Shown here in pieces: positions 1 through 10,011 of a stretch of DNA of 64,000 bases. The notes below the pieces were generated by a model. That model was not told where the DNA came from and searched no databases. It saw only the letters and a program-made list of their open reading frames with translations. The stretch is from Cytophagales bacterium. Its GTDB lineage: Bacteria; Pseudomonadota; Gammaproteobacteria; Burkholderiales; Burkholderiaceae_C. Within the stretch, counting starts at the first letter, position 1, and the number at the start of each line of letters is the position of its first letter. Location of the stretch: contig JASGCK010000001.1 in NCBI GenBank assembly GCA_030054145.1, forward strand, positions 62,001 to 126,000, read 5' to 3'. Position numbers and translations under genes: made by a program.

Positions 1-593
1 ACAAAAGCCCCCAGTGTTTTGGTGTTGTAAATCTCTTCGTAGTAAAGATAAAACAGCGTTGTCAGCCAGCAAAACAGCACGAAGACTTCGTACAGATTAG
101 AGACGGGAATGTGCCCAATATCCGCGCCAATCAGATAGCTTTCGTACCAGCGCACCATCATCCCGACCAGCGCCGCCATCACGGCGACCCACGCCATCTT
201 GGAGGCAATATTGGCAAAAGTTGCTGCTTGGGATTTGATGAGTAGCCCCAGCCAATAAAACAGCGTACTTAAAAAGAGCAGCACACTCATCCACATGATG
301 GCGGTTTGGCTGGCTAAAAAGTATTTCAGCATGAAGGCGGTATTGGCGCGATCTAGTTGCCCCTGATAGAGCCAAATCGACCATAACGAGAGTAGTCCAG
401 TAGCCAGCACCAGTACGCGAAGTGGTCGCCAAAACCAAGCGATAGCAATCAGTGCTGGAGCCGAGCAGACAAGAATGCCCACCTCGTAATAGTCCATATG
501 GGCAAAGTAGCGAAGCCAGGCGAAGAGTGCGCCAGTGACTACAAGAGTTGCAAAAAGCCAATCGAATGGACTGCGTTTGAAATAGGAATTCAT
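1..593 (-). CDS. ccsA: System II cytochrome c biogenesis protein CcsA/ResC (N-terminal part)
   Basis: The first ~197 residues of the multi-span inner-membrane subunit that, with ResB, brings haem out of the cell and attaches it to CXXCH motifs of c-type cytochromes. The gene runs off the left edge. Visible are hydrophobic helices in series and the family motif DIGHIPVSNLYE near residue 170. The WWD haem-handling motif would lie outside the window. ATG at 593 is the natural start, followed by NSYFKRSPFDWLFATL. Many betaproteobacterial annotations call this protein CcsB. Its usual upstream partner resB is on the same strand but 23 kb away (end at 23552), which is unusual. Confidence 0.88.
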   Translation of the reverse strand, partial: MNSYFKRSPFDWLFATLVVTGALFAWLRYFAHMDYYEVGILVCSAPALIAIAWFWRPLRVLVLATGLLSLWSIWLYQGQLDRANTAFMLKYFLASQTAIMWMSVLLFLSTLFYWLGLLIKSQAATFANIASKMAWVAVMAALVGMMVRWYESYLIGADIGHIPVSNLYEVFVLFCWLTTLFYLYYEEIYNTKTLGAF

Positions 594-778
594 AGTCGCC
601 TAGTTTAACGACTGGAGCGCCCACTGCCGTATCAAGCGGCGACCTTCAATTAAGCCTGTGCCATACTTGCCCGTATGTCATTGAATTGCCTGATTGATCT
701 CAAATTTTGCAAGCAATTGCGTGCCTGCGTGCATAGCAATGCCCAGGTGCTCAGGAACCAAGGAGCCAAGGTGGCAAT

Positions 779-1156
779 GTGGGTTTGGTGATTATGGAAC
801 GCATGAAAGCGTGGGCGCGAGGTCTCAAGCGCAATGTGCTGACGGTTTACTTTGTGGCTCGAGATCCACAAGTGCCGATGGGCATACGGGTCTTGGCAGC
901 TCTGGTGGCTGCCTACGCGCTCAGTCCGATTGACTTGATACCCGATTTCATTCCAGTGCTGGGTTATGTGGATGATTTGCTTATCGTGCCACTGGGTTTG
1001 CTGTTGGTCATACGCCTGATGCCAGATGAGGCGCTGGTCAACGCCCGTGCCAAAGCTGACACATTGCTAGCTAAGCCGCGTAGCTGGTTAGCTGCTGCTT
1101 GCTTTGTGGCTATCTGGCTGATCCTCGGGTTTTACCTCGTGCGTTGGCTAGGGTGA
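779..1156 (+). CDS. YkvA-family (DUF1232) small membrane protein
   Basis: 125-residue protein with the DUF1232 signature SPIDLIPDFIPVLGYVDD around residues 48-65 and a hydrophobic C-terminal helix ending in RWLG. The family is widespread and of unknown function. It probably sits in the inner membrane. A GTG at 779 is preceded by AAGGAG and AAGGTGG. An in-frame ATG at 794 is the alternative. It diverges from ccsA across 185 bp in which no other gene was seen, and is followed by the udh operon 120 bp downstream. Confidence 0.8.
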   Translation: MGLVIMERMKAWARGLKRNVLTVYFVARDPQVPMGIRVLAALVAAYALSPIDLIPDFIPVLGYVDDLLIVPLGLLLVIRLMPDEALVNARAKADTLLAKPRSWLAAACFVAIWLILGFYLVRWLG

Positions 1157-1245
1157 GTGGGATGGAGCACATGGGCGCAAATTGACACTGAATTTAACGA
1201 CTGACTCATGGTTTACACGGATGCAATGTCCAGTTAATCTATCTT

Positions 1246-1260
1246 ATGATAGCGCTACCA
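1246..1260. promoter_or_regulatory. LacI-type operator upstream of udh
   Basis: ATGATAGCGCTACCA, a near-palindrome centred on AGCGCT, 16 bp before the udh start. It overlaps TATGAT (1245-1250), a good -10 hexamer, so a bound repressor would block transcription. The identical 15-mer lies before gudD (15966-15980), and a one-mismatch copy covers the start of the LacI gene (14910-14924). Confidence 0.75.
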
Positions 1261-1276
1261 TTTAAATGTTTAAGCA

Positions 1277-2074
1277 ATGAAACCTTTCAAAAAAATTTTA
1301 CTGACAGGGGCGGCAGGCAGTCTTGGCAAGGTGTTACGCGCTAGTTTGGCTCTGCACACGGAGGTGCTTCGCCTGTCGGACATCTCTAGCATGGGCAATG
1401 CGGCTGCGCATGAGGAGATCATCCCTTGCGATTTAGGCGATAAAGCCGCGACGATGGCGCTGCTACAGGGCGTGGAGGCGGTCGTTCATATGGGCGGCGT
1501 GGCAACGGAGCACTCGTTTGAGCAAATTTTGGATGCCAACATTCGCGGCATCTTCCATTTGTACGAAGGTGCTCGGGTACACGGTGTGCGCCGCGTGGTG
1601 TTTGCCAGCTCCAACCATGCGATTGGCTTTCACAAACAAGGCGAGATTCTGGACTCGGATAGCCCGCAGCGCCCTGACAGTTACTACGGTTTGTCCAAAG
1701 CCTACGGCGAAAACATGGCGCAGTTTTATTTCAACCGCTACGGCATTGAGACCGTGAGCATCCGCATTGGCTCATCTTTTCCAGAGCCACAAGACGCGCG
1801 GATGCTGATTACGTGGCTGTCTTACCGCGATTTGTCTGAGCTTGTGCGCTGCTCACTGGTTGCGCCAAAAGTCGGTCACACCATTGTGTATGGTGCATCT
1901 AATAACAAGCATTCTTGGTGGGATAACAGCAAGGCGGCGCACTTAGGTTTTGTTCCAAAAGACAACACCGAGGCGTGGCGCACATCGCGCGAGGCTATGC
2001 CAGCATTGCCCGCCAGCGATCCTGCAAGGATCTACCAAGGTGGTGGTTATACGAAGATGGGGCCGTTTAATTAA
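1277..2074 (+). CDS. udh: Uronate dehydrogenase
   Basis: NAD-dependent short-chain dehydrogenase of 265 residues, the same length as characterised uronate dehydrogenases. It would oxidise D-galacturonate or D-glucuronate to the aldarolactone, the first step of the oxidative uronate pathway. Visible are the Rossmann motif TGAAGSLG (residues 10-17), [12 protein letters not shown] with the catalytic Ser, the YxxxK active site as [10 protein letters not shown] (about 136-145) and [11 protein letters not shown]. The gene starts just after the operator and -10 box with no clear Shine-Dalgarno sequence, so the leader must be short. It is followed 20 bp later by a TRAP transporter likely to import its substrate, and galactarate and glucarate dehydratases lie further along, which supports the call. 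Confidence 0.9.
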   Translation: MKPFKKILLTGAAGSLGKVLRASLALHTEVLRLSDISSMGNAAAHEEIIPCDLGDKAATMALLQGVEAVVHMGGVATEHSFEQILDANIRGIFHLYEGARVHGVRRVVFASSNHAIGFHKQGEILDSDSPQRPDSYYGLSKAYGENMAQFYFNRYGIETVSIRIGSSFPEPQDARMLITWLSYRDLSELVRCSLVAPKVGHTIVYGASNNKHSWWDNSKAAHLGFVPKDNTEAWRTSREAMPALPASDPARIYQGGGYTKMGPFN

Positions 2075-2094
2075 TTTTTATAGGAGTATTTTTC

Positions 2095-3066
2095 ATGTCA
2101 TTCAAATTATTTTCCAAAATTGCCATTGCCGCATCGCTGGCCATCGGCATCGCCGCGCAAGCGACCGAGTTCCGCTCGGGCGATACACATCCTGACGGTT
2201 ACCCAACGGTTGAAGCTGTCAAATTTATGGGCAAGCGTTTGTCTGAGTTAACAAACGGCAAGCACACGGTCAAGGTTTATCCTGCGTCCGCTTTGGGACA
2301 AGAAAAAGATTTGATTGAGCAAACCAAAATTGGTGCGCTTGCAATAGCACGCGTCAATATTGGCCCGATGAACAACATTTGCCCAGAGACGCAAGTGCCA
2401 ACTTTGCCGTTCTTATTCCGCTCTAAGGAACATATGCGTCACGTATTGGACGGCGCAATTGGTGAAGAGATTTTGGCATCGTGCGCACCGCAAGGCTTTA
2501 TTGGCTTGGCGTACTACGACAGCGGTGCTCGTTCGATTTACACAGGCAAAAAACAAATCAAAACATTTGCTGATGTGAAGGGGATGAAGATCCGCGTACA
2601 GCAATCTGATTTGTGGGTCTCGCTCTTAGAGGCAATGGGCGCAAACGCAACGCCCATGCCGTATGGCGAGGTGTACACCGCACTCAAAACTGGTTTGATT
2701 GACGGCGCAGAAAACAACTTCCCCAGCTACGACAGCGCCAAGCATTTTGAAGCCGCCAAGTACTACGCGATGACCGAACACTCGATGGCTCCTGAAGTAC
2801 TGTTGTTCTCTAAGCGCACATGGGATACGCTCTCCGCTGATGATCAAAAAGCGATACGACAAGCTGCCAAAGAGTCCGTGAGCTATATGCGCAAGCTGTG
2901 GGATGAAAAAGAAATCGCATCGCAAAAAGCCGTTGTAGCGGGTGGTTCCATCATTACGCAAGTTGACAAAGCGCCGTTCCAAGCTGCAATGAAGCCTGTG
3001 TATGACAAGTTCATCAAGGACGAGAAGCTCAAGTCACTCGTTAAGCGCGTGCAAGATACCAAGTAA
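2095..3066 (+). CDS. dctP: TRAP transporter substrate-binding protein DctP, probably uronate-specific
   Basis: 323 residues with an N-terminal signal peptide (cleavage near AAQA|TEF). It is the periplasmic binding component of a tripartite ATP-independent transporter. The DctP fold is recognised by the region [20 protein letters not shown], whose Arg is the conserved carboxylate-binding residue of the family, and by [13 protein letters not shown]. The start has a strong Shine-Dalgarno (AGGAG, spacing about 8). It sits between uronate dehydrogenase and DctQM. A hexuronate ligand is inferred from this neighbourhood, not shown by sequence. Confidence 0.9.
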   Translation: MSFKLFSKIAIAASLAIGIAAQATEFRSGDTHPDGYPTVEAVKFMGKRLSELTNGKHTVKVYPASALGQEKDLIEQTKIGALAIARVNIGPMNNICPETQVPTLPFLFRSKEHMRHVLDGAIGEEILASCAPQGFIGLAYYDSGARSIYTGKKQIKTFADVKGMKIRVQQSDLWVSLLEAMGANATPMPYGEVYTALKTGLIDGAENNFPSYDSAKHFEAAKYYAMTEHSMAPEVLLFSKRTWDTLSADDQKAIRQAAKESVSYMRKLWDEKEIASQKAVVAGGSIITQVDKAPFQAAMKPVYDKFIKDEKLKSLVKRVQDTK

Positions 3067-3084
3067 ACGAATGGATTGAGTGCC

Positions 3085-3146
3085 CCCCGAATCCCCCAAA
3101 TGGGGGGGCGGACGCGATTCGTGACATCCCCCCGTTCGGCGGGGAT
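3085..3146. repeat. GC-rich hairpins in the dctP-dctQ gap, related to a dispersed palindromic repeat
   Basis: The 110-bp gap holds two inverted-repeat stretches: CCCCC-aaat-GGGGG near 3092-3107 and CCCCCCGTTCGGCGGGG near 3128-3144. The second is preceded by GTGACAT and resembles copies at 30925-30943 and inside xerC at 56326-56341. Such hairpins could protect the dctP mRNA 3' end or attenuate dctQM, giving more binding protein than membrane subunits. Confidence 0.6.
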
Positions 3147-3176
3147 CTCATACCACTAGCACGAGTTACAAACGCC

Positions 3177-3665
3177 ATGAACACCTACAGCAAACTTTGC
3201 CAATTTCTCTCCACCACTTGCCTGCGCCTTGGCATTGCAGGGCTTGTCCTTTTGATTGCTGCTGTCACGTGGCAAGTGTTTGGACGGTATGTGCTGAACA
3301 ACACGCCGACATGGGCGGAAACATTTGCGCTGTTGCTGGTGCTCTACGTCACGATGTTTGGCGTGGCAGTTGGGGTGCGGGATGCGGGGCACATCGGGCT
3401 GGAGAGCTTATTGGTATTGGCTTCCGAGAGGGTGCGCATGCGTATGGAATACCTGATACACGCACTCGTGCTGGTGTTTGGCGTGATCATGGGTTATGAG
3501 TGTGGGCTCTTGGCGAAGTCCGTTTGGGGCTACAACTTGCCGACCTTGCCCATCTCAGAAGGTTGGCGTTACGTGCCCGCTTGTATTGCGGGTGCATTGA
3601 TTGTGCTGTTTAGCATCGAACACATTTTGAACATGGCAACGGGCCGAGAAATTGAGAACAACTAA
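3177..3665 (+). CDS. dctQ: TRAP transporter small permease DctQ
   Basis: 162 residues with four hydrophobic segments, typical of the small membrane subunit (DctQ). The family pattern WQVFGRYVLNNTPTWAETFA is visible at residues 32-51, followed by a second conserved stretch, GHIGLESL. It pairs with DctM in the inner membrane. The stop is 2 nt before the dctM start, so the two are cotranscribed and probably co-translated. The start ATG at 3177 has only a weak ribosome site, which fits lower expression than dctP. Confidence 0.88.
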   Translation: MNTYSKLCQFLSTTCLRLGIAGLVLLIAAVTWQVFGRYVLNNTPTWAETFALLLVLYVTMFGVAVGVRDAGHIGLESLLVLASERVRMRMEYLIHALVLVFGVIMGYECGLLAKSVWGYNLPTLPISEGWRYVPACIAGALIVLFSIEHILNMATGREIENN

Positions 3666-3667
3666 TC

Positions 3668-4960
3668 ATGACGACACCACTTCTTATTCTCAGCATTAGC
3701 TTTTTTGGGCTGTTGCTTTTAGGCGTGCCTGTTGCCTTTTCAATTGGTTTGTCGTCGCTGGCAACCTTGCTCTACGAAGGTTTGCCGCTGGCGGTAGGCT
3801 TTCAGCAAATGACTTCTGGCATGAATGTGTTTTCGTTTTTGGCGATTCCGTTCTTTATTTTTGCGGGCGAACTCATGCTCTACGGCGGCATTGCTGATCG
3901 CATTGTGGTGTTTGCAAAATCGCTGGTAGGTCACGTGCGCGGGGGGCTTGGCATGAGCAACGTGGTGGCGTGCACCCTGTTTGGCGGCGTGAGCGGTTCG
4001 CCCGTTGCGGACGTATCGGCTATGGGCGCGGTGATGATTCCGATGATGAAAAAGGAAGGCTACGACGCGGACTACGCGGTTAACGTCACGACGCATGCAG
4101 CGCTGGTGGGGGCGTTGATGCCGACTTCGCACAACATGATTATTTATACGCTTGCGACCGGCGGCAAGGTGTCGATGGCGGCGCTGATTTTGGCGGGCAT
4201 TGTGCCCGTCATCATCCTCACGCTTTGCAATTTGGCGGCGGCTTATGGCGTGGCGGTCAAGCGTGGCTATCCTGCGGGAACATTCCCAGGTTGGAGCATC
4301 GTCGCGCGTAGTTTTGCGGCAGCGTTGCCAGGACTTTTAATCGTCGTCATCATTTTGATTGGCATCTTGTCGGGCGTATTTACTGCAACAGAGTCCGCTG
4401 CTATTGCCGTGCTTTATGCGCTTGGGCTGACGCTCTTTTTGTATAAGAGCTTGACGCGTGAAAAATTTATGAAGGCCGCCAGCAAAGCCGTTAAAACGAC
4501 GGGCATTGTGCTGCTACTGATCGGCATTTCATCGATGTTTGGTTATCTGATTAGTTTGTATGGCGTTGCCGAACTAACAGGGCAAGCGTTGTCCGCCATC
4601 ACCAGCAAGCCGTGGCTCATCTTTTTGCTCGTCAACGTCATCTTGTTTGTGCTGGGCACATTCTTAGACATGGCGGCAACGATTTTGTTATGCACCCCAA
4701 TCTTCTTGCCGATTTGCCAAGCGTATGGCATGAGCTCGGTGCAGTTTGGGATGGTGCTGCTGATTAACTGTGCGCTGGGACTGAACACCCCGCCTGTCGG
4801 CACGACACAGTTTGTAGGCTGCGCCATTGGCGGTGTGTCTGTGGGCACGGTGATGAAGACCATTTGGCCGTTTTATGGCGCACTCATTGCGGCGCTGTTT
4901 TTGGTGACCTACGTACCTGAGTTTTCGCTTTGGTTACCCAGCGTGGTGTTGGCGAAGTGA
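3668..4960 (+). CDS. dctM: TRAP transporter large permease DctM
   Basis: 430 residues and about 12 hydrophobic segments, the ion-coupled transport channel of the TRAP system. Recognisable family blocks are LAIPFFIFAGELM, GGVSGSPVADVSAMG, GTFLDMAATILL and NCALGLNTPPVGTTQF. The length is normal for DctM. Its stop codon TGA (4958-4960) overlaps the GTG start of the next gene as GTGA, coupling a Bug-family binding protein to this transporter operon. Confidence 0.92.
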   Translation: MTTPLLILSISFFGLLLLGVPVAFSIGLSSLATLLYEGLPLAVGFQQMTSGMNVFSFLAIPFFIFAGELMLYGGIADRIVVFAKSLVGHVRGGLGMSNVVACTLFGGVSGSPVADVSAMGAVMIPMMKKEGYDADYAVNVTTHAALVGALMPTSHNMIIYTLATGGKVSMAALILAGIVPVIILTLCNLAAAYGVAVKRGYPAGTFPGWSIVARSFAAALPGLLIVVIILIGILSGVFTATESAAIAVLYALGLTLFLYKSLTREKFMKAASKAVKTTGIVLLLIGISSMFGYLISLYGVAELTGQALSAITSKPWLIFLLVNVILFVLGTFLDMAATILLCTPIFLPICQAYGMSSVQFGMVLLINCALGLNTPPVGTTQFVGCAIGGVSVGTVMKTIWPFYGALIAALFLVTYVPEFSLWLPSVVLAK

Positions 4961-5952
4961 AAAAACTGTCAGCTCTTTTTGCTATGGCCCTGCAAGCCAT
5001 AGCTGGCGTGGCTTACAGCCAGATCAATCCTGGCGCAGCCACTTATCCCAATCGCCCCGTAACGCTGGTCGTGCCTTTTGCGCCAGGCGGTGGCACAGAC
5101 ATTGGGGCAAGACTTATTGCCAACAAGCTCACGCAAAAATGGGGTCAGTCGGTCGTCGTGGACAACAAGGGCGGGGCGGGCGGCGTGGTTGGTGTGGAGA
5201 TAGTTGCTAAAGCCAAGGCCGATGGTTACACGCTGCTCTTTGGCAATGTGGGTACGCAGTCCATCAATCCGTCGCTCTATAAAAAGTTGCCCTACAACGC
5301 AGATACCGCCTTTGCGCCCGTCTCGCTGGTGGCCGAGCTGCCATTCTTTTTGATGACCAGTCCTAGCTTCGCGCCCAAGACGGTCAAGGATCTGGTTGCC
5401 TACGCCAAAGCCAATCCCGACAAGGTAACTTACGCATCTTCAGGCAATGGCGGCTCACCGCATTTGTCGGCCGAGGTGTTCTCGGCGATGGCTGCTATCC
5501 GCATGACGCATGTGCCCTACAAAGGCGGCGGCCCAGCCATGAACGACCTGATGGCGGGGCACGTCAATATCCTCTTTGCATCGGTGCTGGAGTCCATCGG
5601 GCACATCCAAGCTGGCAAGTTGAATGTGATGGGCGTGACCACCAAAACCCGTTCGAACACCGCGCCAGATGTACCCACCATCTCGGAGAGCGGTGCTGCG
5701 CTTGGCTTGCAAGGCTACGAGTCGGGCTCGTGGCTGGGCATCTTGGCCCCCGCAGGTACGCCGCAAGCCATCATCGACAAAATCGCAGCGGATGTGAAAG
5801 AGGCCGTGCAGCAAACCGACACCCGCGATGCATTTACAAAACAAGGGGCAAACCCCATAGGCTCCACGCCCGCGCAGTTCAAGGCGTTGATTGAGGCGGA
5901 CAGGAAACGCTATGCCAAGATCATTGACGAGAAGAAGATTTCGATTGATTGA
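4957..5952 (+). CDS. Bug/TctC-family periplasmic binding protein
   Basis: 331 residues with a signal peptide (KKLSALFAMALQAIAGVAYS). The Bug-family ligand loop is visible as VVPFAPGGGTDIGARL, with its Asp that contacts carboxylates, and later YKGGGPAMNDLMAGHVNI. GTG at 4957 is chosen because it overlaps the dctM stop (GTGA); a TTG at 4930 would run deep into dctM. Bug proteins normally serve TctAB transporters, but no tctA or tctB is seen in the window. The tight coupling to a TRAP permease is unusual. Ligand is probably an organic acid; unknown. Confidence 0.85.
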   Translation: MKKLSALFAMALQAIAGVAYSQINPGAATYPNRPVTLVVPFAPGGGTDIGARLIANKLTQKWGQSVVVDNKGGAGGVVGVEIVAKAKADGYTLLFGNVGTQSINPSLYKKLPYNADTAFAPVSLVAELPFFLMTSPSFAPKTVKDLVAYAKANPDKVTYASSGNGGSPHLSAEVFSAMAAIRMTHVPYKGGGPAMNDLMAGHVNILFASVLESIGHIQAGKLNVMGVTTKTRSNTAPDVPTISESGAALGLQGYESGSWLGILAPAGTPQAIIDKIAADVKEAVQQTDTRDAFTKQGANPIGSTPAQFKALIEADRKRYAKIIDEKKISID

Positions 5953-5976
5953 TGTCACTAGATAGACTAGAGCAGC

Positions 5977-6287
5977 ATGAAGCGCATCTACTTAGAAACC
6001 TCGGTCATTGGCTACCTCACGGCACGCCCCAGCAACAACATTGAAAACGCAGCGCCTTGATTGCGCGACAAGCCTTACCAACAAAAGCGAACGACGATGC
6101 GCTTCATATCGCGATTGCAGCCGTTCATGGCATCGATGCCATAGCAAGTTGGAACTTCAAGCACATCTCGGGTGCATGGGCGAGACGTAAAATTGAAACC
6201 GCACTAGCCGAACTTGGGTTCACACCACCAATCATCGCTTCACCCGAAGCGCTTATGGAGATCAAAAATCATCGCTCTGCTATCTGA
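5977..6287 (+). pseudogene. Internally deleted PIN-domain toxin remnant
   Basis: The 5' part reads MKRIYLETSVIGYLTARPSN and stops at 6058. The 3' part, in another frame from 6057, reads LHIAIAAVHGIDAIASWNFK and ends in a normal family C-terminus. Both ends match the intact PIN protein at 61064-61540 (MKPRIYIETSVISYLAARPS at the start and LDLIASWNFRHI near the end). About 90 internal codons are missing and the frame is broken. It is therefore a decayed VapC-like gene. No antitoxin partner is seen next to it. Confidence 0.8.
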
Positions 6288-7026
6288 TATTCATGGCAAT
6301 CTAGCCGCACTTGAGGCTGTTGTTGCTGATTGCAAAGATCGCGGGGTTGACGTGATTGTTAATTTGGGCGATTGTTTGTCTGGTCCCTTATTGCCCAGCC
6401 AAACCGCCGATTATTTGATGGCTCAAAACTGGCTAACGCTGGCTGGCAATCATGAGCGGCAATTGCTCAATCTGAGTACAGATCGCATGGGGTTGTCGGA
6501 TGCGTACACACAGCAACAATTATCACCAGCGCATTGGCAATGGTTGCGCACATTGCCACCCAATGCAACCCTTTCGCCAGACGTATTCGTATGTCATGGG
6601 ACTCCAACCAGCGATCTTCAATACTATTTAGAAACAGTGGATGTGCAGGCAAGCAATGGCATACGTGCCGCGACCTTGACTGAAATATTGGCAAGAACGG
6701 GGGGACAAATTTCACCCGTGATTGCATGTGGCCACTCGCACATTCCAAGGCAACTCCGTACCAACTTTGAACAATTGATTGTGAATCCAGGCAGTGTGGG
6801 ATTACCTGCCTACTCGGATGTACAGCCACATCCCCACGCCATTGAAAATGGGTCTCCCGATGCACGTTATGCGCTCTTGCATCAAGATGCCAAGGGTTGG
6901 CATGCCGAGCTGGTTTCCATCGCCTATGACTTCGAACCTATGGCGAATTTGGCGGAATCGAATGGACGACCCGATTGGGCTTTAGCACTGCGAACTGGCG
7001 GAATGAAATCATCCAATATTTTTTGA
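6214..7026 (+). CDS. YfcE/MJ0936-type metallophosphoesterase
   Basis: Calcineurin-like phosphoesterase with all metal-binding motifs: SDIHGN, NLGDCLS, LAGNHE, VCHGTP and CGHSHIP. It would hydrolyse phosphodiesters or phosphomonoesters in the cytoplasm; substrate unknown. The start is unclear. The only common start codon in frame is TTG at 6214, which lies inside the PIN remnant and has no ribosome site. Homologues begin right at KIALLSDIHGN, and here that point reads ATC (6268) preceded at 7 nt by GGAG (6257-6260). So either AUC is used or the start codon has been lost by the insertion of the PIN gene. Confidence 0.8.
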   Translation: MGSHHQSSLHPKRLWRSKIIALLSDIHGNLAALEAVVADCKDRGVDVIVNLGDCLSGPLLPSQTADYLMAQNWLTLAGNHERQLLNLSTDRMGLSDAYTQQQLSPAHWQWLRTLPPNATLSPDVFVCHGTPTSDLQYYLETVDVQASNGIRAATLTEILARTGGQISPVIACGHSHIPRQLRTNFEQLIVNPGSVGLPAYSDVQPHPHAIENGSPDARYALLHQDAKGWHAELVSIAYDFEPMANLAESNGRPDWALALRTGGMKSSNIF

Positions 7027-7030
7027 AAAT

Positions 7031-8791
7031 ATGAGCAAAAAATCCTACTCAACCCTCCGCTCCGCCCGCTGGTTCGCCCCCGACGATGTCCGCTCGTTTG
7101 GTCACCGCTCGCGCGTGATGCAACTGGGCTACGCGCCTGCGGATTGGGTGGGCAAGCCTGTGATTGCGATTTTGAATACGTGGTCGGATATGAACACTTG
7201 CCACGGGCATTTCAAGCAGCGCGTGGAAGACGTGAAGCGTGGTGTCTTGCAAGCAGGTGGCTTTCCGCTGGAGTTTCCTGCGCTCTCATTGGACGAGCCG
7301 ACGATGAAGCCGACGACCATGCTCTATCGCAACTTGCTGGCGATGGAGACCGAAGAGCAAATCCGCTCGCACCCGATTGATGGCGTGGTGCTGATGGGTG
7401 GTTGCGACAAGACCACGCCAGGGCTCATCATGGGGGCGCTGTCGGCTGGCGTGCCGTTTATTTATTTGCCTGCGGGGCCCATGCTACGCGGCAATTGGCG
7501 CGGTAAACCGCTGGGCTCGGGCTCGGACACTTGGAAGCTGTGGGACGAACGCCGTGCGGGCAAGTTGACCGCTGAACAGTGGACGGAGGTTGAGGGCGGC
7601 ATCGCTAGGTCGCACGGCCACTGCATGACGATGGGCACGGCCAGCACGATGACGGGCATTGCCGAAGCCTGCGGCTTGACGCTGCCCAATGCGTCGAGCA
7701 TTCCCGCAGTCGATTCCAATCACATCCGAATGTCTGCAAAATGCGGCAGGCGCATTGTGGATATGGTTTGGGAAGATCTCACGCCCGCCAAAATGCTGAC
7801 GCGCCAACATTTTGAAAACGGCATCACGGTTGCAATGGCGATGGGCTGCTCGACCAATGCCATCATCCATTTGATTGCCATGTCGCGCAGGGCGGGGGAG
7901 CACTGCGCCGTCAGCTTGGATGACTTCGACGCAGCCAGCCGCAAAGTGCCGGTGATTGCCAACATCCGCCCCAGTGGTGACACCTATTTGATGGAAGACT
8001 TTTATTACGCAGGCGGACTTGCGGGGATGATGACGCGATTGACGGATCATTTGCACTTGAACGCCATGACGGTCAGCGGTATCAGCATGGGCGAGACTTT
8101 GAAGTCGGCAATGGTGCATAACGATGATGTGATTCGTCCGCTCAGCAACCCGATCTATGCGGAAGGCGCACTGGCGGTGCTACGCGGCAATCTGGCTCCT
8201 AGCGGTTGCGTGATGAAACCGTCGGCGTGTGCGCCCAAGTTTTTTAAGCACACAGGTCGCGCGTTGGTGTACGACAACTACGAAGCACTCAAAAAAGATA
8301 CCGATAACTTAGACCTCGATGTACGAGAGACCGATATCCTGATTCTGCGCAACTACGGCCCGCAAGGTGCTGGAATGCCCGAGTCGGGGATGCTGCCGAT
8401 TCCGCTCAAGCTCGTGCAACAAGGCGTGCGCGACATGATCCGCATCTCGGATGCCCGCATGAGCGGCACGAGCTACGGCGCGTGCATCCTGCACGTTAGC
8501 CCCGAAGCCGCGATTGGCGGGCCGCTGGCGCTCGTTAAAACAGGGGACACCATTACCGTGGATGTACCCGCACGTACCATCAACCTGAACGTCAGTGATA
8601 CAGAGATAGCTGCCCGCAAAGCCATATGGGATAAGGCTTCCACAAGTGCCATCATGGGCAAGAAGGCACGCTGGGAGCGCGGCTATGGATTTATGTTTCG
8701 GCAGCGCGTGATGCAGGCCGATACGGGCTGCGATTTTGATTTTTTAGAAACCACGTTTGGCGCTGCTGTGCCTGAGCCTGATATTCATTAA
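7031..8791 (+). CDS. IlvD/Edd-family sugar-acid dehydratase (L-arabinonate / aldonate type)
   Basis: 586 residues, typical of the aldonate branch of the IlvD/Edd family, which dehydrates sugar acids to 2-keto-3-deoxy acids with a [2Fe-2S] cluster and Mg. Candidate cluster ligands are Cys57 (NTCHGH), Cys125 (GGCDKT) and Cys198 (HCMTMGTAS). Further family marks are AVDSNHIRMS and RISDARMSGTSYG, which carries the catalytic Ser. The neighbourhood of uronate/aldarate genes argues for a sugar-acid substrate such as L-arabinonate, D-fuconate or galactonate rather than branched-chain amino-acid synthesis. The exact substrate cannot be read from sequence. It begins 5 nt after the phosphoesterase gene. 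Confidence 0.85.
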   Translation: MSKKSYSTLRSARWFAPDDVRSFGHRSRVMQLGYAPADWVGKPVIAILNTWSDMNTCHGHFKQRVEDVKRGVLQAGGFPLEFPALSLDEPTMKPTTMLYRNLLAMETEEQIRSHPIDGVVLMGGCDKTTPGLIMGALSAGVPFIYLPAGPMLRGNWRGKPLGSGSDTWKLWDERRAGKLTAEQWTEVEGGIARSHGHCMTMGTASTMTGIAEACGLTLPNASSIPAVDSNHIRMSAKCGRRIVDMVWEDLTPAKMLTRQHFENGITVAMAMGCSTNAIIHLIAMSRRAGEHCAVSLDDFDAASRKVPVIANIRPSGDTYLMEDFYYAGGLAGMMTRLTDHLHLNAMTVSGISMGETLKSAMVHNDDVIRPLSNPIYAEGALAVLRGNLAPSGCVMKPSACAPKFFKHTGRALVYDNYEALKKDTDNLDLDVRETDILILRNYGPQGAGMPESGMLPIPLKLVQQGVRDMIRISDARMSGTSYGACILHVSPEAAIGGPLALVKTGDTITVDVPARTINLNVSDTEIAARKAIWDKASTSAIMGKKARWERGYGFMFRQRVMQADTGCDFDFLETTFGAAVPEPDIH

Positions 8792-8877
8792 AAACTAGGG
8801 ACTAAGGGCGTGAATGAGTCAGGCGATGGAAGACTTTTTTGCCGTTTATCTTCCAGCATAGTGAGTTCTAACTTTTT

Positions 8878-9999
<1,122 letters not shown>

Positions 10000-10011
10000 T
10001 TAGGTAAGCTT

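Noticed and set aside
97..624. A 175-codon minus-strand frame
   Set aside because: It is out of frame with the ccsA coding sequence on the same strand, which gives a proper membrane protein.
594..778. A gene or remnant in the ccsA-YkvA gap
   Set aside because: Short open frames exist on both strands but none shows family motifs or a ribosome site.
8792..8877. A terminator between the sugar-acid dehydratase and frmA
   Set aside because: GGAAGA and TCTTCC pair but enclose a long loop and the T-run is inside the loop, so it is not a convincing terminator.
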